DNA of 8,492 nucleotides from JAVBOP01 sp031550405 (GTDB lineage Bacteria; Bacteroidota; Ignavibacteria; Kapaibacteriales; UBA2268). The notes under the pieces were generated by a model. It had not been told where the DNA came from. It saw only the letters and a program-made list of their open reading frames with translations, and did no database searches. Shown piece after piece: positions 1 to 7,735 of this stretch. The position numbers and the translations under genes were made by a program. Where the stretch lies: positions 1-8,492 of the forward strand of contig JAVBOP010000127.1 in the NCBI GenBank assembly GCA_031550405.1. The letters run 5' to 3'. How positions within the stretch are numbered: position 1 is the first letter of the stretch; each line of letters begins with the position of its first letter.

Positions 1-49
1 AAAAACCATGTCGAAAGATATATAAGTTCTCTCATGTGTGTTAGGTTTA

Positions 50-1036
50 TTAAAATAAATTAATAAAAATAGCTATTAAGCAGAAAAATGACAATAAATT
101 GCGTGCCAGTAGCCAGCGAATCATAAACCAGTCTATACCAGCAGCTTGCAGCTTACTCCAATTTTCCATTGGTCCCATCCAGAAGCGCGGCACAAAGGAG
201 CGGCGCGGATTTTTAACGAACTCTATCATTAAATAAAATAAGGATATTGCCATTGGCAGTGTCAAAAATACCAATAAATAATATTTCGAGAAATAGCCTA
301 AAGCCACACCCGCTGCAATTATTCCGAATGTAATCAACAGCAGCGCCAATAGAGCGGCAAGCATAAGTCTTTTATTGCCAAGCAGCACGGCAAATGTCAT
401 TTTTCCAATTTGCCTGTCAGGCTCGTAATCCATGATAGAATGGGCATATACGATATTCGTTACAAGCAAACCAACGGGTATGGAAATTAGCAGCACGGGC
501 AGCGAAAAGGCTCCGCACGCCGCATAATAGACGCCCATCATAGACATAGGACCGAACATTAAGCCGATTTGCAATTCACCAAGACCGCGGTAGCTTAGTT
601 TTAACGGCGAGCCGGAATATGAAATTCCGAGTATTGCCGTTGCGATTGCAAAGTATAACACGACTGCACCTCGTTCCAAAAATATAATTGTTCCGCATGC
701 AAGTGCAAGCAAACTAAATATGATACACGCAATGAGCAGTTGCTTCATATTGGCTTTTCCTGATGTCAGGTAGCTGCATTTGGATATTCTCGCCCTCATG
801 CCTTGATGCGCCATTTCATCTCTATATGAAGTTTTTTTTACTTTATAATCAAAATAGTCATCAAACAAATTGATGCCCAAATGTCCGAATATTACTCCAA
901 AAACAGCAAAAATCCCTAAAGTTATGCTAAAATCTGGAGAATTAATTGCCATGCAAAATGCTAAAATTGCGGGCATAACGCTTTGTGGAAGTGCCTTTGG
1001 GCGGGCATTATCAAACCAAAATTTCAATACGCTCAT
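50..1036 (-). CDS. UbiA-family prenyltransferase (MenA-like, substrate not certain)
   Basis: Integral membrane prenyltransferase of the UbiA superfamily, 328 residues, complete. Members transfer a polyprenyl chain from its diphosphate to an aromatic or other acceptor. Seen: the first Asp-rich motif NLFDDYFD (residues 56-63) and the second, D203-x3-D207 followed by GKMT, which in this family bind the Mg-diphosphate. Between them lies YSGSPLKLSYRGLGE (140-154) with FGP at 161-163, which resembles MenA (1,4-dihydroxy-2-naphthoate prenyltransferase, menaquinone synthesis). About eight or nine hydrophobic segments fill the rest, as usual for the fold. Odd: the loop after the first motif is long and carries RARISKCSYLTSGKA (81-95), and the C-terminus has a polar, Trp-rich stretch (FWMGPMENW, 285-293) before a last hydrophobic helix. 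These suggest a subclade distinct from textbook MenA, so no symbol is given. The ATG start fits the usual N-terminal WFDNARPKALPQS; no clear Shine-Dalgarno is visible in the A-rich leader. Transcribed divergently from the large secreted-protein gene. Family assignment is firm, substrate is inference. Confidence 0.93.
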   Translation of the reverse strand: MSVLKFWFDNARPKALPQSVMPAILAFCMAINSPDFSITLGIFAVFGVIFGHLGINLFDDYFDYKVKKTSYRDEMAHQGMRARISKCSYLTSGKANMKQLLIACIIFSLLALACGTIIFLERGAVVLYFAIATAILGISYSGSPLKLSYRGLGELQIGLMFGPMSMMGVYYAACGAFSLPVLLISIPVGLLVTNIVYAHSIMDYEPDRQIGKMTFAVLLGNKRLMLAALLALLLITFGIIAAGVALGYFSKYYLLVFLTLPMAISLFYLMIEFVKNPRRSFVPRFWMGPMENWSKLQAAGIDWFMIRWLLARNLLSFFCLIAIFINLF

Positions 1037-1073
1037 TTCTTGAATTTATCTTTATTTCTAACAATATAATCCA

Positions 1074-1081
1074 CAAATATA
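1074..1081 (-). promoter_or_regulatory. Candidate -7 promoter element for the prenyltransferase gene
   Basis: On the minus strand this reads TATATTTG, an exact match to the Bacteroidota -7 consensus TAnnTTTG. It lies 37 bases upstream of the prenyltransferase ATG, which would give a leader of about 30 nucleotides. The expected -33 TTG is not present: about 20 bases upstream the minus strand reads TTC (1102-1104). In such AT-rich DNA an 8-mer with two free positions can occur by chance, so the call rests mainly on position and orientation. Confidence 0.4.
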
Positions 1082-1234
1082 ATAAAATTAATTGAAGAAT
1101 AGAATATCCAAGTTCAATACTGATTATGAAAAAAAATTAATAATATGAGGCTGATTACAAGGTATTTTATTAGTCAAAATATTTTGTTGTGTTTATTTGG
1201 CAAATTTTCTTTATTTTTATATTGCCTTTGAAAA

Positions 1235-1252
1235 GTAAGCTGTGAGGCTTAC
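1235..1252 (+). promoter_or_regulatory. Leader hairpin with GUGA loop upstream of the large secreted-protein gene
   Basis: GTAAGC (1235-1240) pairs perfectly with GCTTAC (1247-1252). A further T-G wobble pair (1241/1246) closes a GTGA loop of the GNRA type. It ends 51 bases before the ATG. A weak -7-like TGCCTTTG (1223-1230, one mismatch to TAnnTTTG) lies just upstream, with a TTTG at 1196-1199 that is slightly too far away (23 bases) for a good -33. If that promoter is real, the hairpin would sit at or very near the 5' end of the mRNA, where such stems can protect transcripts. It is not followed by a clean T-run, so it is unlikely to be a terminator. The structure is seen in the sequence; any function is inference. 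Confidence 0.3.
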
Positions 1253-1293
1253 AAAAATTTTAAGTGGAATATATTTTTTATTAATAAATTATT

Positions 1294-1297
1294 GAGG
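1294..1297 (+). promoter_or_regulatory. Shine-Dalgarno GAGG that sets the start of the secreted-protein gene
   Basis: GAGG followed by six T residues and then ATG at 1304. The spacing is near ideal, and the next downstream codons encode a classic signal peptide (MKNLFKKLLFLLL). The in-frame TTG at 1292 overlaps this site and would add only MRFF, so it is rejected as the start. Confidence 0.65.
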
Positions 1298-1303
1298 TTT
1301 TTT

Positions 1304-1384
1304 ATGAAAAACTTATTTAAGAAACTATTGTTTTTGTTATTGTGCATATTGTTTGGCACTACAACAAATTATCAAGCAATGTCT
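1304..1384 (+). other. Signal peptide of the secreted protein
   Basis: Residues 1-27: positive start (K2, K6, K7), a hydrophobic core of Leu, Phe, Ile and Cys (8-17), then a polar region ending QAMSQ. Cleavage is most likely around A25 to S27. The core's LLLC does not meet the lipobox rule, because the residue before Cys is Leu rather than Gly, Ala or Ser; this is read as signal peptidase I export, consistent with a T9SS cargo. Confidence 0.85.
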
Positions 1385-4300
1385 CAGGATGAATTGGAAA
1401 TAGGGGGACATGTCAGTAGTACGACTTATAGTTATGGATTTTATGGTTATTATCCTTATCAATTGGGAAAATCGTTTTATATGCCCCAAGAGATGGGGAA
1501 TAGGGCAATGGCTATAAAGTCTTTGAAATTTTGGTTAAGGACGCTTTATGATGCCTCGTATAGCGCATCGTATGGTAACAGCTATATTGACGGTTTGCGT
1601 ATATGGGTACGCAATACTTCTTCTATTCCAGCTACAGGTTATCCGGCAGCCGGTACTTCTGGAGTTTTTGATGCCCCTAATGGTGATGGGTGGGTATTAG
1701 TTTATGATCAAAACTACACATTTGCACCACTAAATAATGCCAGTGTTGCTGCTAATCCTGATTTATGGGTGGAATTTGAATTTAATCAGGTACCATTTTT
1801 TATGTACGATGGTACAAGTAATTTTGAAGTATGTGTAGGTACGACTAATACAAGTGGAACTTATGGACCAAATGGGCCTGTAGCTTATATGAGTGCTTTT
1901 TCTACACCGTCAATTTATCGTTATAATTATTGTTATCAATATAGTGGATATGCTGGTTATACTTCCTCCTCTCAATACGCATGGAATTTAAAAATAGTAT
2001 ACATGCTTGGGCCTGAAATGAAAGAAATCAGACCTTCGGCGGGTTATAGCTTGAAGTTAGATTCTTTATACAATCAATCTAATCCGTCAATAACATTGAA
2101 CGCTAATGAAATACCTAGCTTTACATTAAGCAGAATAGAACAACTGCCAGTTGATTTTCCGACAATGCGAACTACTTACGAAATAACGGGGCCATCGCCA
2201 AGTACTGAAGTTTGGTACAAAATGCAGGATCCAGCGACAGGCAATAATTATATTGATTTTAATATATCAGATGCTGATGTTGACGGAAACATAGTGTATG
2301 ATATTAATAAAGCGACAGGAGCTTTTGCATGGACATCTGGAATTGGAGCAGACAATAAATCCCTTGATATTAGAGGTGCATCAAAGAGGACAGGAAAATA
2401 TAATGCTACAGTTAAAGTAGAATTGCAGTCTAGCTCGCCTATATATAAAGGCAGGACATATATTCTTACAGAACAATTTTGGGTAAGAACAGACAATGAT
2501 ATTGCTGTTGACGAAATTCTAAGTCCTCGCTCTTATGATGTAGTAACCTATCCAATAGGTGGAACGCAGGGTATTAACCTTTCGGCTTCAGTCCGCAATT
2601 ATGGTCTTGTACCGATAGGTTCGTTTACTATGTATGGTATTATTTATAAGGTAGATTATAACCCAACTACAGGGGAGATATCAAACAAAGTGCCCATATA
2701 CGATTTTCCTAGAGACTCAAAAGGGATATTATCTCCATATCGTTACACATTTCCTAAGGATAGTTTGCTGCAGACAAATCAAGCTGTAACATTAGATGGA
2801 CAGCATTTAGGAACATTTATACCTCCAAATGAGGGGTATTATGCGATAGAGTATTATGCTGCTATGGGAGATACTAATGTAATTGATCAGGATTTGACGA
2901 ATAATGTATATCCTGTTGCCGGCAGTAATTATATTTTCAGAGCGAATTATAACATTGAACCTATTTTAGTCTCAATTGTTGTGCCTGAACAAGGAGGAAC
3001 TTTTACCTTGGGTAGAACAATAGTCCCATCGGTTGCCGTTAAAAATACAGGCGTTATGGATGTTGAAAAAGAAGATGACGTAAAAATAAATGTAAAAATA
3101 TTACAAGAGTACCCTGCAGGTTCAGGATTGTATCCAGCAAGTCATCAGGTATTTATCAATGATTTTGATGTTATAACTATAGAGTCGAATGCTGCTCCGG
3201 AAGTGATTCGATCTTATGATGCCAAGACAGGGGATTTGTCTGGCTGGCTAATTAATGCAGATGGTAAGTTTAGAATTGTGGCAACAATGACATGGCCTCC
3301 GCTTTATTCCGGTGATCCTGGGAGAATGGAAAAAATATCGCATTTTACCGTATCCAATGGTTTATCAGGAATAATCAAAATAGGGCAGTCGCAGAAATAT
3401 AAAACAATAACCCAGGCAGTAAATGACCTATTTAAGTATGGCGTTTCTGGACCTGTTACTTTTGAATTGATGGATAGAGTATATAATGAAGGCGATATTA
3501 GCAAACAATTGCCTGCTGTTGACCTGCGCTCTCGAATTATGGGGGTGGTTGATACGGTTATAACTTACAATGGTTCAACAGGAAAGTATGATACTGTCAT
3601 TAAAATAAGACCGATTACATTTGTGCCTTCTTATGAGTTATCGAAATCAAAAGGGGCTATAACTATTAACTTAAAGAGTGGTATGGGCGTTGGTTTCATG
3701 GTTGGTCCATGTGATACTCCATCTGTAGCGAGCGCAATTGTCTTATCTGCCCCTCAGAATCAAAAGAAAAAATGGGTTAATAGCGATGGATACATTAATT
3801 TTGATGGTGGCGAACAAAAATCAATTCGATTTGCAGTAAATACAACCAATGATTTTAGAGCTCCATTTTATTTTAATAGTGTTGGACATATATCCGTAAA
3901 GAATTGTATTATTGAAGATGGGGTTGATCAAACGAGATCATACCAATATTTGCTGCCTGGTTCTACATATAATGGAGCTGTACTGTTATGGAGTGATGAC
4001 TATGCCTCAGGTACTGGTGGGGTAAATAAGACATATAGCGCTGGTATCGTATTGCGTACTACTCCGCCATATCAAAAAGCTTACGAAGGAAATTTTTACC
4101 ACGTAGATACCATATTGTGTAATAATATCACAATAGATAACAATGAAATTTCTAAATTTACATATGGTATTGCTTCTATAGGCATAGGTACCTTACTGTC
4201 AAACAATCCTTTTGTTATTGATATCATTGATACATTATATCAGGTAACTTTGACTAATATGGAAAAGGATGCCAGATTACAGAAAACAAATACCCGTACT

Positions 4301-7300
4301 TACTCTGATATTGATTCTGTTTACAAGGTTGTAACATTTATGGTAAAGAACAGCCAGAATGGAAGAGGCTATACATACGAAAAATATTATGAAGCAACTT
4401 CTATCAAGCCTCCTGCAACTACAAATTACTACATTGTAGTATTAGACAGTGCAGATGGTGGATATAAGCGAATGTATAACAACAGCAACATATTTTCAAA
4501 TAATACAATAGTAGATATCGGCAGGGCAGGTATATTTGCCGGTAATGAAGAAGCCAGCAAAATTATTGGCAACAGAATACATGGTGTTACTGGTACTGTT
4601 AAAGATCCTAATGGTTCTATAGTTAATATTGATTGTGCCGGTATAATGCTTGGTGGAAGACAGAGAGGTAATGAATATAATGGATTTAATACTGTTGAAA
4701 TGATCATTGCAAATAATGAAATTAGCAACATTAATTCCAAGAAAGCAGCATACGGTATTAATCACGAGCAAACGTTATTTTGGGAACAAATTAATAACAC
4801 AAGATTTCCTGACAAACCGGAACGCACGCAAATCTATAACAACATAGTTTGGGGAGTGGCTGCTGGAACTGACAACTCAAATCGTTATGGCATAAATATA
4901 TCGCCTTCAAGACCCTATCCGGAGGATTCATATCCCTATTACCACATGGAAGATATAACATATAATATGCGGGGTGTCCATATAGCTAACAACACGATAG
5001 TGATGGATACAGATACTTATAACAATTCCAAAGGTGATTATATAGGCTTGAAACTGCAATATAACAGAGATGCGATCATGGTTAACAATGCAGTAACTCT
5101 GCTTGACAGTACTTTTGATGCAGCAAGAGCTAATTTAAATGACGTTATATTATATCAGGGTGTTGAACCGGCAGTTGTAAATAATCAAATAGATTATAAT
5201 ATATATGATTGGAACGATAACTCGCCGATAGATGCTTATCGCTATATTAATACAGATATTTCTGGTGTAGTACTTGATACAAGCTATGCAGGTGAATTTA
5301 ATAGATTGGAACAATGGCAAAACTGGATGAAGGCGGACTATTTCTCTGCAAAACGAGATTTCTACAAAGACCTTAGATATTCCGATGATAATATTCCAAA
5401 ATTAAGAATGGTTGCCAACCCAATGAACTCACCATTGGATAACCGCGGTATACTTATTACAGATATTACCACAGATATTGACGGCAAGCCTCGTGGAATT
5501 GGAGATCAAAGGTATGACATTGGTGCAGAAGAATTAACAAGTCAAAAGTTCATGTCTGATGCTGAAATGCTTAATTTCGCTGCTCCTGCAACTTATCAGG
5601 CAAGTGCTGGTCCATTTATCGACGCTGAATACCACATGGTAGATGATAAGCCTGTAACAGCCTCTATTATCGTTAGAAATAACGGCGGTACTGTGCTAAC
5701 TAACAGGAATTTACGCCTAAGAGTCTATATGGAGCCTGAAAATGTGAATAATGAAAATGCGGCTATACATAATTATAACTTTGAAACAAAATATTATAAT
5801 AATGAAATTGCACACAACAAGGATAGAAGTAATTTCGAAGATTTTGCTGCAACAGGTACTCCTGTGCTTGATGTTACCAAAACTATAACCATAGCAACAG
5901 GTACTGAGCTTATTATAGACATACCAACTAATTGGATACCGGAAACTTATAGACAAATTAATAAAGTTGCTAACTATCAGGTACCAATACATTTATCAAG
6001 AATGATCAGTAATGTTACTCCAAGATATAAGTTTGTTGTAACTTTAGATTCCACTGTGGATGAAGACATTTCTAATAATAGAATAGAAAAATATGTTCGC
6101 TATTTTGTTAAAAAATCCACCAACGATATATTGATTTCAGCTTATAATACTTACAACACTATTAATGTGCTTGATGGAACTCAGTATATACCTTATACAA
6201 AGGTAACAAATCCTGATTTTGCTGCAGGGCGTTTAAATCTTGATACATTGCTGGCCGGCCTGTCAAGAATAGGACTTAAGCCATACAGTGCTGACGAGCA
6301 AGAAACTTATGGTGTGGACATCGTTGATAGAAAGGCTTGGGATTATAGAAATATGGATTATACTTTCTATAGAACGCTGTTTATTAGTGATGAGCTTAAA
6401 GTAGACACCAACCGCTGGCGTGAAAACAACTATGATGTTGTTTACCGTACATTGCAGGATAAATATTTCACAAGAAATCTTGATGCATTCCTGAATACCA
6501 ACAAGGTTACAGGAAGAGGAAAAATAAATCTTATACTTGGCAGTGAAAACTATGTAAGCGATGTGTATGCTCATATTCCATTTTTAGCATTACATAATGA
6601 TGCCAAGCTCAACATAGTTAGAAACTATATGCACACGGATATTCAAATCGATAGTATTGTTAAGTCTGACGCTCCTAAGAGCTATTTCTCTAAAACAGCT
6701 TTATACGAAGTGAAGAAAATACATAATCCAGCGGCTCCTCCTATCGCTAAGGATTCTATATGGGCTAACATACCTGATTCCTACAACCAAAAGTATGTTA
6801 AAGGAAAAATATTGGGTAAAGATGAAATGATAAAAATACAACGCACCGGATGGAATTGGAAGCAAGCTGCTGATTCGCTCATAGATGATGAACCGTTTGG
6901 AGTTATCTATAAACAAATGCCGCATATTGACGGAGCTACTGGTATAGGAAATCTTTATGATACTATCCAATCGCCGGTAGCTATGGTAAATGTGCCAGAG
7001 GCTAACAAGATACATTCATTGGCAACATCTTCAGTTAACTATAATACTATAGCATTGGGCTTCGATTGGCGGCATTATCAAGATGTTGAAAGAATATTAA
7101 GAGATATAGATGATTTCATAGATAGAAATGGCGGCGATATGGTTGTGCCTGTTACACTGTATGGCTTTAACGCAACGCCGGTAGGCAAGCGAGTTGAGCT
7201 GATGTGGCATACGGCAAGCGAAGATAATACAAGAAGATTTGATGTAGAAAGAGCAGATATCGTTAAGGATAATGCTGGCGAATTTTCTACAATCGAACAG

Positions 7301-7717
7301 GTTGCAGCAAAAGGCAACAGTACAACGGATCTGACATACAACGCTACAGATGCAAAAGTTAAATCAAATTCAAAATATCTATACCGACTAAAAATTGTAG
7401 ATAATGATGGTGCAATAGCTTATAGCGATGAAAAAGCAGTAGCTATAGAAGGAATAGGCTTTGAGATAAGCGAAATTACTCCTAACCCAGCCAGAGATGA
7501 GGCTGCTATTGATTTAGCTATAGGTGCAGCAGCAGATGCTACTATTCATGTTTATGATATGAGCGGCAAAACGGTGATGACTTTGCATGATGGCGATATT
7601 GCAAGTGGATTGCATACCATTAAAATCAATACTCTTGATTTGCCATCTGGCAGCTATAACTTGGTTATACATATTGATGGTGCTACAACAATAAAACCAT
7701 TTAATGTTGTCAAATAA
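1304..7717 (+). CDS. Giant multidomain T9SS-secreted surface protein with beta-helix and CARDB-like domains
   Basis: A 2137-residue protein, roughly 235-240 kDa, probably Sec-exported and moved across the outer membrane by the type IX system. Domains seen, in order: signal peptide 1 to about 27 (KK then a Leu/Phe core; the Cys at 14 lacks a proper lipobox); Tyr-rich beta domain about 33-235; Ig-like stretch about 236-395 with a DADVDG loop at 323-328; CARDB-like repeats about 397-548 and 549-683; right-handed beta-helix about 684-1411, opening with IGQSQKYKTITQAVNDL and GVSGPVTF, rich in NN-containing rungs and closing with DIDGKPRG and YDIGAEEL; CARDB-like about 1412-1606; alpha/beta domain about 1606-1945; fibronectin-III-like domain about 1948-2050 (VELMWHTASEDN, FDVERAD); T9SS type A sorting domain about 2053-2137. 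The mature protein has only six cysteines, none after about residue 1111. No polysaccharide lyase, hydrolase or protease active site was recognised, so adhesion, surface-layer or matrix roles are guesses. The gene is probably monocistronic: it has its own leader, a terminator follows, and the neighbours run on the opposite strand. Its G+C is lower than theirs. Confidence 0.93.
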   Translation: MKNLFKKLLFLLLCILFGTTTNYQAMSQDELEIGGHVSSTTYSYGFYGYYPYQLGKSFYMPQEMGNRAMAIKSLKFWLRTLYDASYSASYGNSYIDGLRIWVRNTSSIPATGYPAAGTSGVFDAPNGDGWVLVYDQNYTFAPLNNASVAANPDLWVEFEFNQVPFFMYDGTSNFEVCVGTTNTSGTYGPNGPVAYMSAFSTPSIYRYNYCYQYSGYAGYTSSSQYAWNLKIVYMLGPEMKEIRPSAGYSLKLDSLYNQSNPSITLNANEIPSFTLSRIEQLPVDFPTMRTTYEITGPSPSTEVWYKMQDPATGNNYIDFNISDADVDGNIVYDINKATGAFAWTSGIGADNKSLDIRGASKRTGKYNATVKVELQSSSPIYKGRTYILTEQFWVRTDNDIAVDEILSPRSYDVVTYPIGGTQGINLSASVRNYGLVPIGSFTMYGIIYKVDYNPTTGEISNKVPIYDFPRDSKGILSPYRYTFPKDSLLQTNQAVTLDGQHLGTFIPPNEGYYAIEYYAAMGDTNVIDQDLTNNVYPVAGSNYIFRANYNIEPILVSIVVPEQGGTFTLGRTIVPSVAVKNTGVMDVEKEDDVKINVKILQEYPAGSGLYPASHQVFINDFDVITIESNAAPEVIRSYDAKTGDLSGWLINADGKFRIVATMTWPPLYSGDPGRMEKISHFTVSNGLSGIIKIGQSQKYKTITQAVNDLFKYGVSGPVTFELMDRVYNEGDISKQLPAVDLRSRIMGVVDTVITYNGSTGKYDTVIKIRPITFVPSYELSKSKGAITINLKSGMGVGFMVGPCDTPSVASAIVLSAPQNQKKKWVNSDGYINFDGGEQKSIRFAVNTTNDFRAPFYFNSVGHISVKNCIIEDGVDQTRSYQYLLPGSTYNGAVLLWSDDYASGTGGVNKTYSAGIVLRTTPPYQKAYEGNFYHVDTILCNNITIDNNEISKFTYGIASIGIGTLLSNNPFVIDIIDTLYQVTLTNMEKDARLQKTNTRTYSDIDSVYKVVTFMVKNSQNGRGYTYEKYYEATSIKPPATTNYYIVVLDSADGGYKRMYNNSNIFSNNTIVDIGRAGIFAGNEEASKIIGNRIHGVTGTVKDPNGSIVNIDCAGIMLGGRQRGNEYNGFNTVEMIIANNEISNINSKKAAYGINHEQTLFWEQINNTRFPDKPERTQIYNNIVWGVAAGTDNSNRYGINISPSRPYPEDSYPYYHMEDITYNMRGVHIANNTIVMDTDTYNNSKGDYIGLKLQYNRDAIMVNNAVTLLDSTFDAARANLNDVILYQGVEPAVVNNQIDYNIYDWNDNSPIDAYRYINTDISGVVLDTSYAGEFNRLEQWQNWMKADYFSAKRDFYKDLRYSDDNIPKLRMVANPMNSPLDNRGILITDITTDIDGKPRGIGDQRYDIGAEELTSQKFMSDAEMLNFAAPATYQASAGPFIDAEYHMVDDKPVTASIIVRNNGGTVLTNRNLRLRVYMEPENVNNENAAIHNYNFETKYYNNEIAHNKDRSNFEDFAATGTPVLDVTKTITIATGTELIIDIPTNWIPETYRQINKVANYQVPIHLSRMISNVTPRYKFVVTLDSTVDEDISNNRIEKYVRYFVKKSTNDILISAYNTYNTINVLDGTQYIPYTKVTNPDFAAGRLNLDTLLAGLSRIGLKPYSADEQETYGVDIVDRKAWDYRNMDYTFYRTLFISDELKVDTNRWRENNYDVVYRTLQDKYFTRNLDAFLNTNKVTGRGKINLILGSENYVSDVYAHIPFLALHNDAKLNIVRNYMHTDIQIDSIVKSDAPKSYFSKTALYEVKKIHNPAAPPIAKDSIWANIPDSYNQKYVKGKILGKDEMIKIQRTGWNWKQAADSLIDDEPFGVIYKQMPHIDGATGIGNLYDTIQSPVAMVNVPEANKIHSLATSSVNYNTIALGFDWRHYQDVERILRDIDDFIDRNGGDMVVPVTLYGFNATPVGKRVELMWHTASEDNTRRFDVERADIVKDNAGEFSTIEQVAAKGNSTTDLTYNATDAKVKSNSKYLYRLKIVDNDGAIAYSDEKAVAIEGIGFEISEITPNPARDEAAIDLAIGAAADATIHVYDMSGKTVMTLHDGDIASGLHTIKINTLDLPSGSYNLVIHIDGATTIKPFNVVK
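3353..5536 (+). other. Right-handed parallel beta-helix region of the secreted protein
   Basis: Residues about 684-1411. It begins with a segment typical of Bacteroidota beta-helix proteins (residues ending TITQAVNDL, then GVSGPVTFEL) and continues with rungs such as ISVKNCIIED, ITIDNNEISKFTYGI, IFSNNTIVDIGRAGIF, SKIIGNRIHGV, MIIANNEISNI, TQIYNNIVWGV and VHIANNTIVMD. The recurring NN or GN followed by a beta-branched residue is the pattern of Asn-ladder turns. It ends with the usual closing motif DIDGKPRG, then DIGAEE. Known helices of this kind are often carbohydrate-active or adhesive, but no catalytic set is visible here. Confidence 0.8.
7460..7714 (+). other. T9SS type A C-terminal sorting domain
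   Basis: Residues about 2053-2137 at the very C-terminus. Visible signatures: ITPNPARDEAAIDL with the PNP at 2060-2062, VYDMSGKTVM (2083-2092), GLHTIKI (2102-2108), LPSGSYNLVI (about 2113-2122) and a final basic FNVVK. This order (NP, then xYDxxGK, then Gxh, then sGxYxl, then a terminal Lys) is that of the Por-system sorting domain, which guides cargo to the T9SS and is normally cleaved during anchoring. The T9SS machinery itself is not in this window. Confidence 0.92.
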
Positions 7718-7735
7718 GTTTATCCTCACCAAAAT

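Noticed and set aside
1..49. A gene end downstream of the prenyltransferase
   Set aside because: Only 49 bases are visible, with no recognisable coding signal or terminator hairpin.
1292..1303. Upstream TTG start adding MRFF to the large protein
   Set aside because: The TTG overlaps the GAGG Shine-Dalgarno, and the ATG at 1304 has ideal spacing and opens directly into a signal peptide.
1344..1346. Cys in the signal peptide as a lipoprotein anchor
   Set aside because: The preceding residues are Leu-Leu-Leu, which does not fit the lipobox, and the Cys is in the middle of the hydrophobic core; the C-terminal T9SS domain gives a better account of surface location.
4429..4771. Overlapping minus-strand open frames inside the beta-helix coding region
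   Set aside because: Two frames overlap each other and the secreted-protein gene; hydrophobic translations are expected from the complement of Asn- and Ile-rich codons, and no start signals are visible.
5849..5905. 12-base direct repeat GCAACAGGTACT at 5849 and 5894
   Set aside because: In frame, 15 codons apart, encoding ATGT twice in a beta-rich domain. There is no third copy or mobile-element feature, so it is most simply a chance or local coding repeat.
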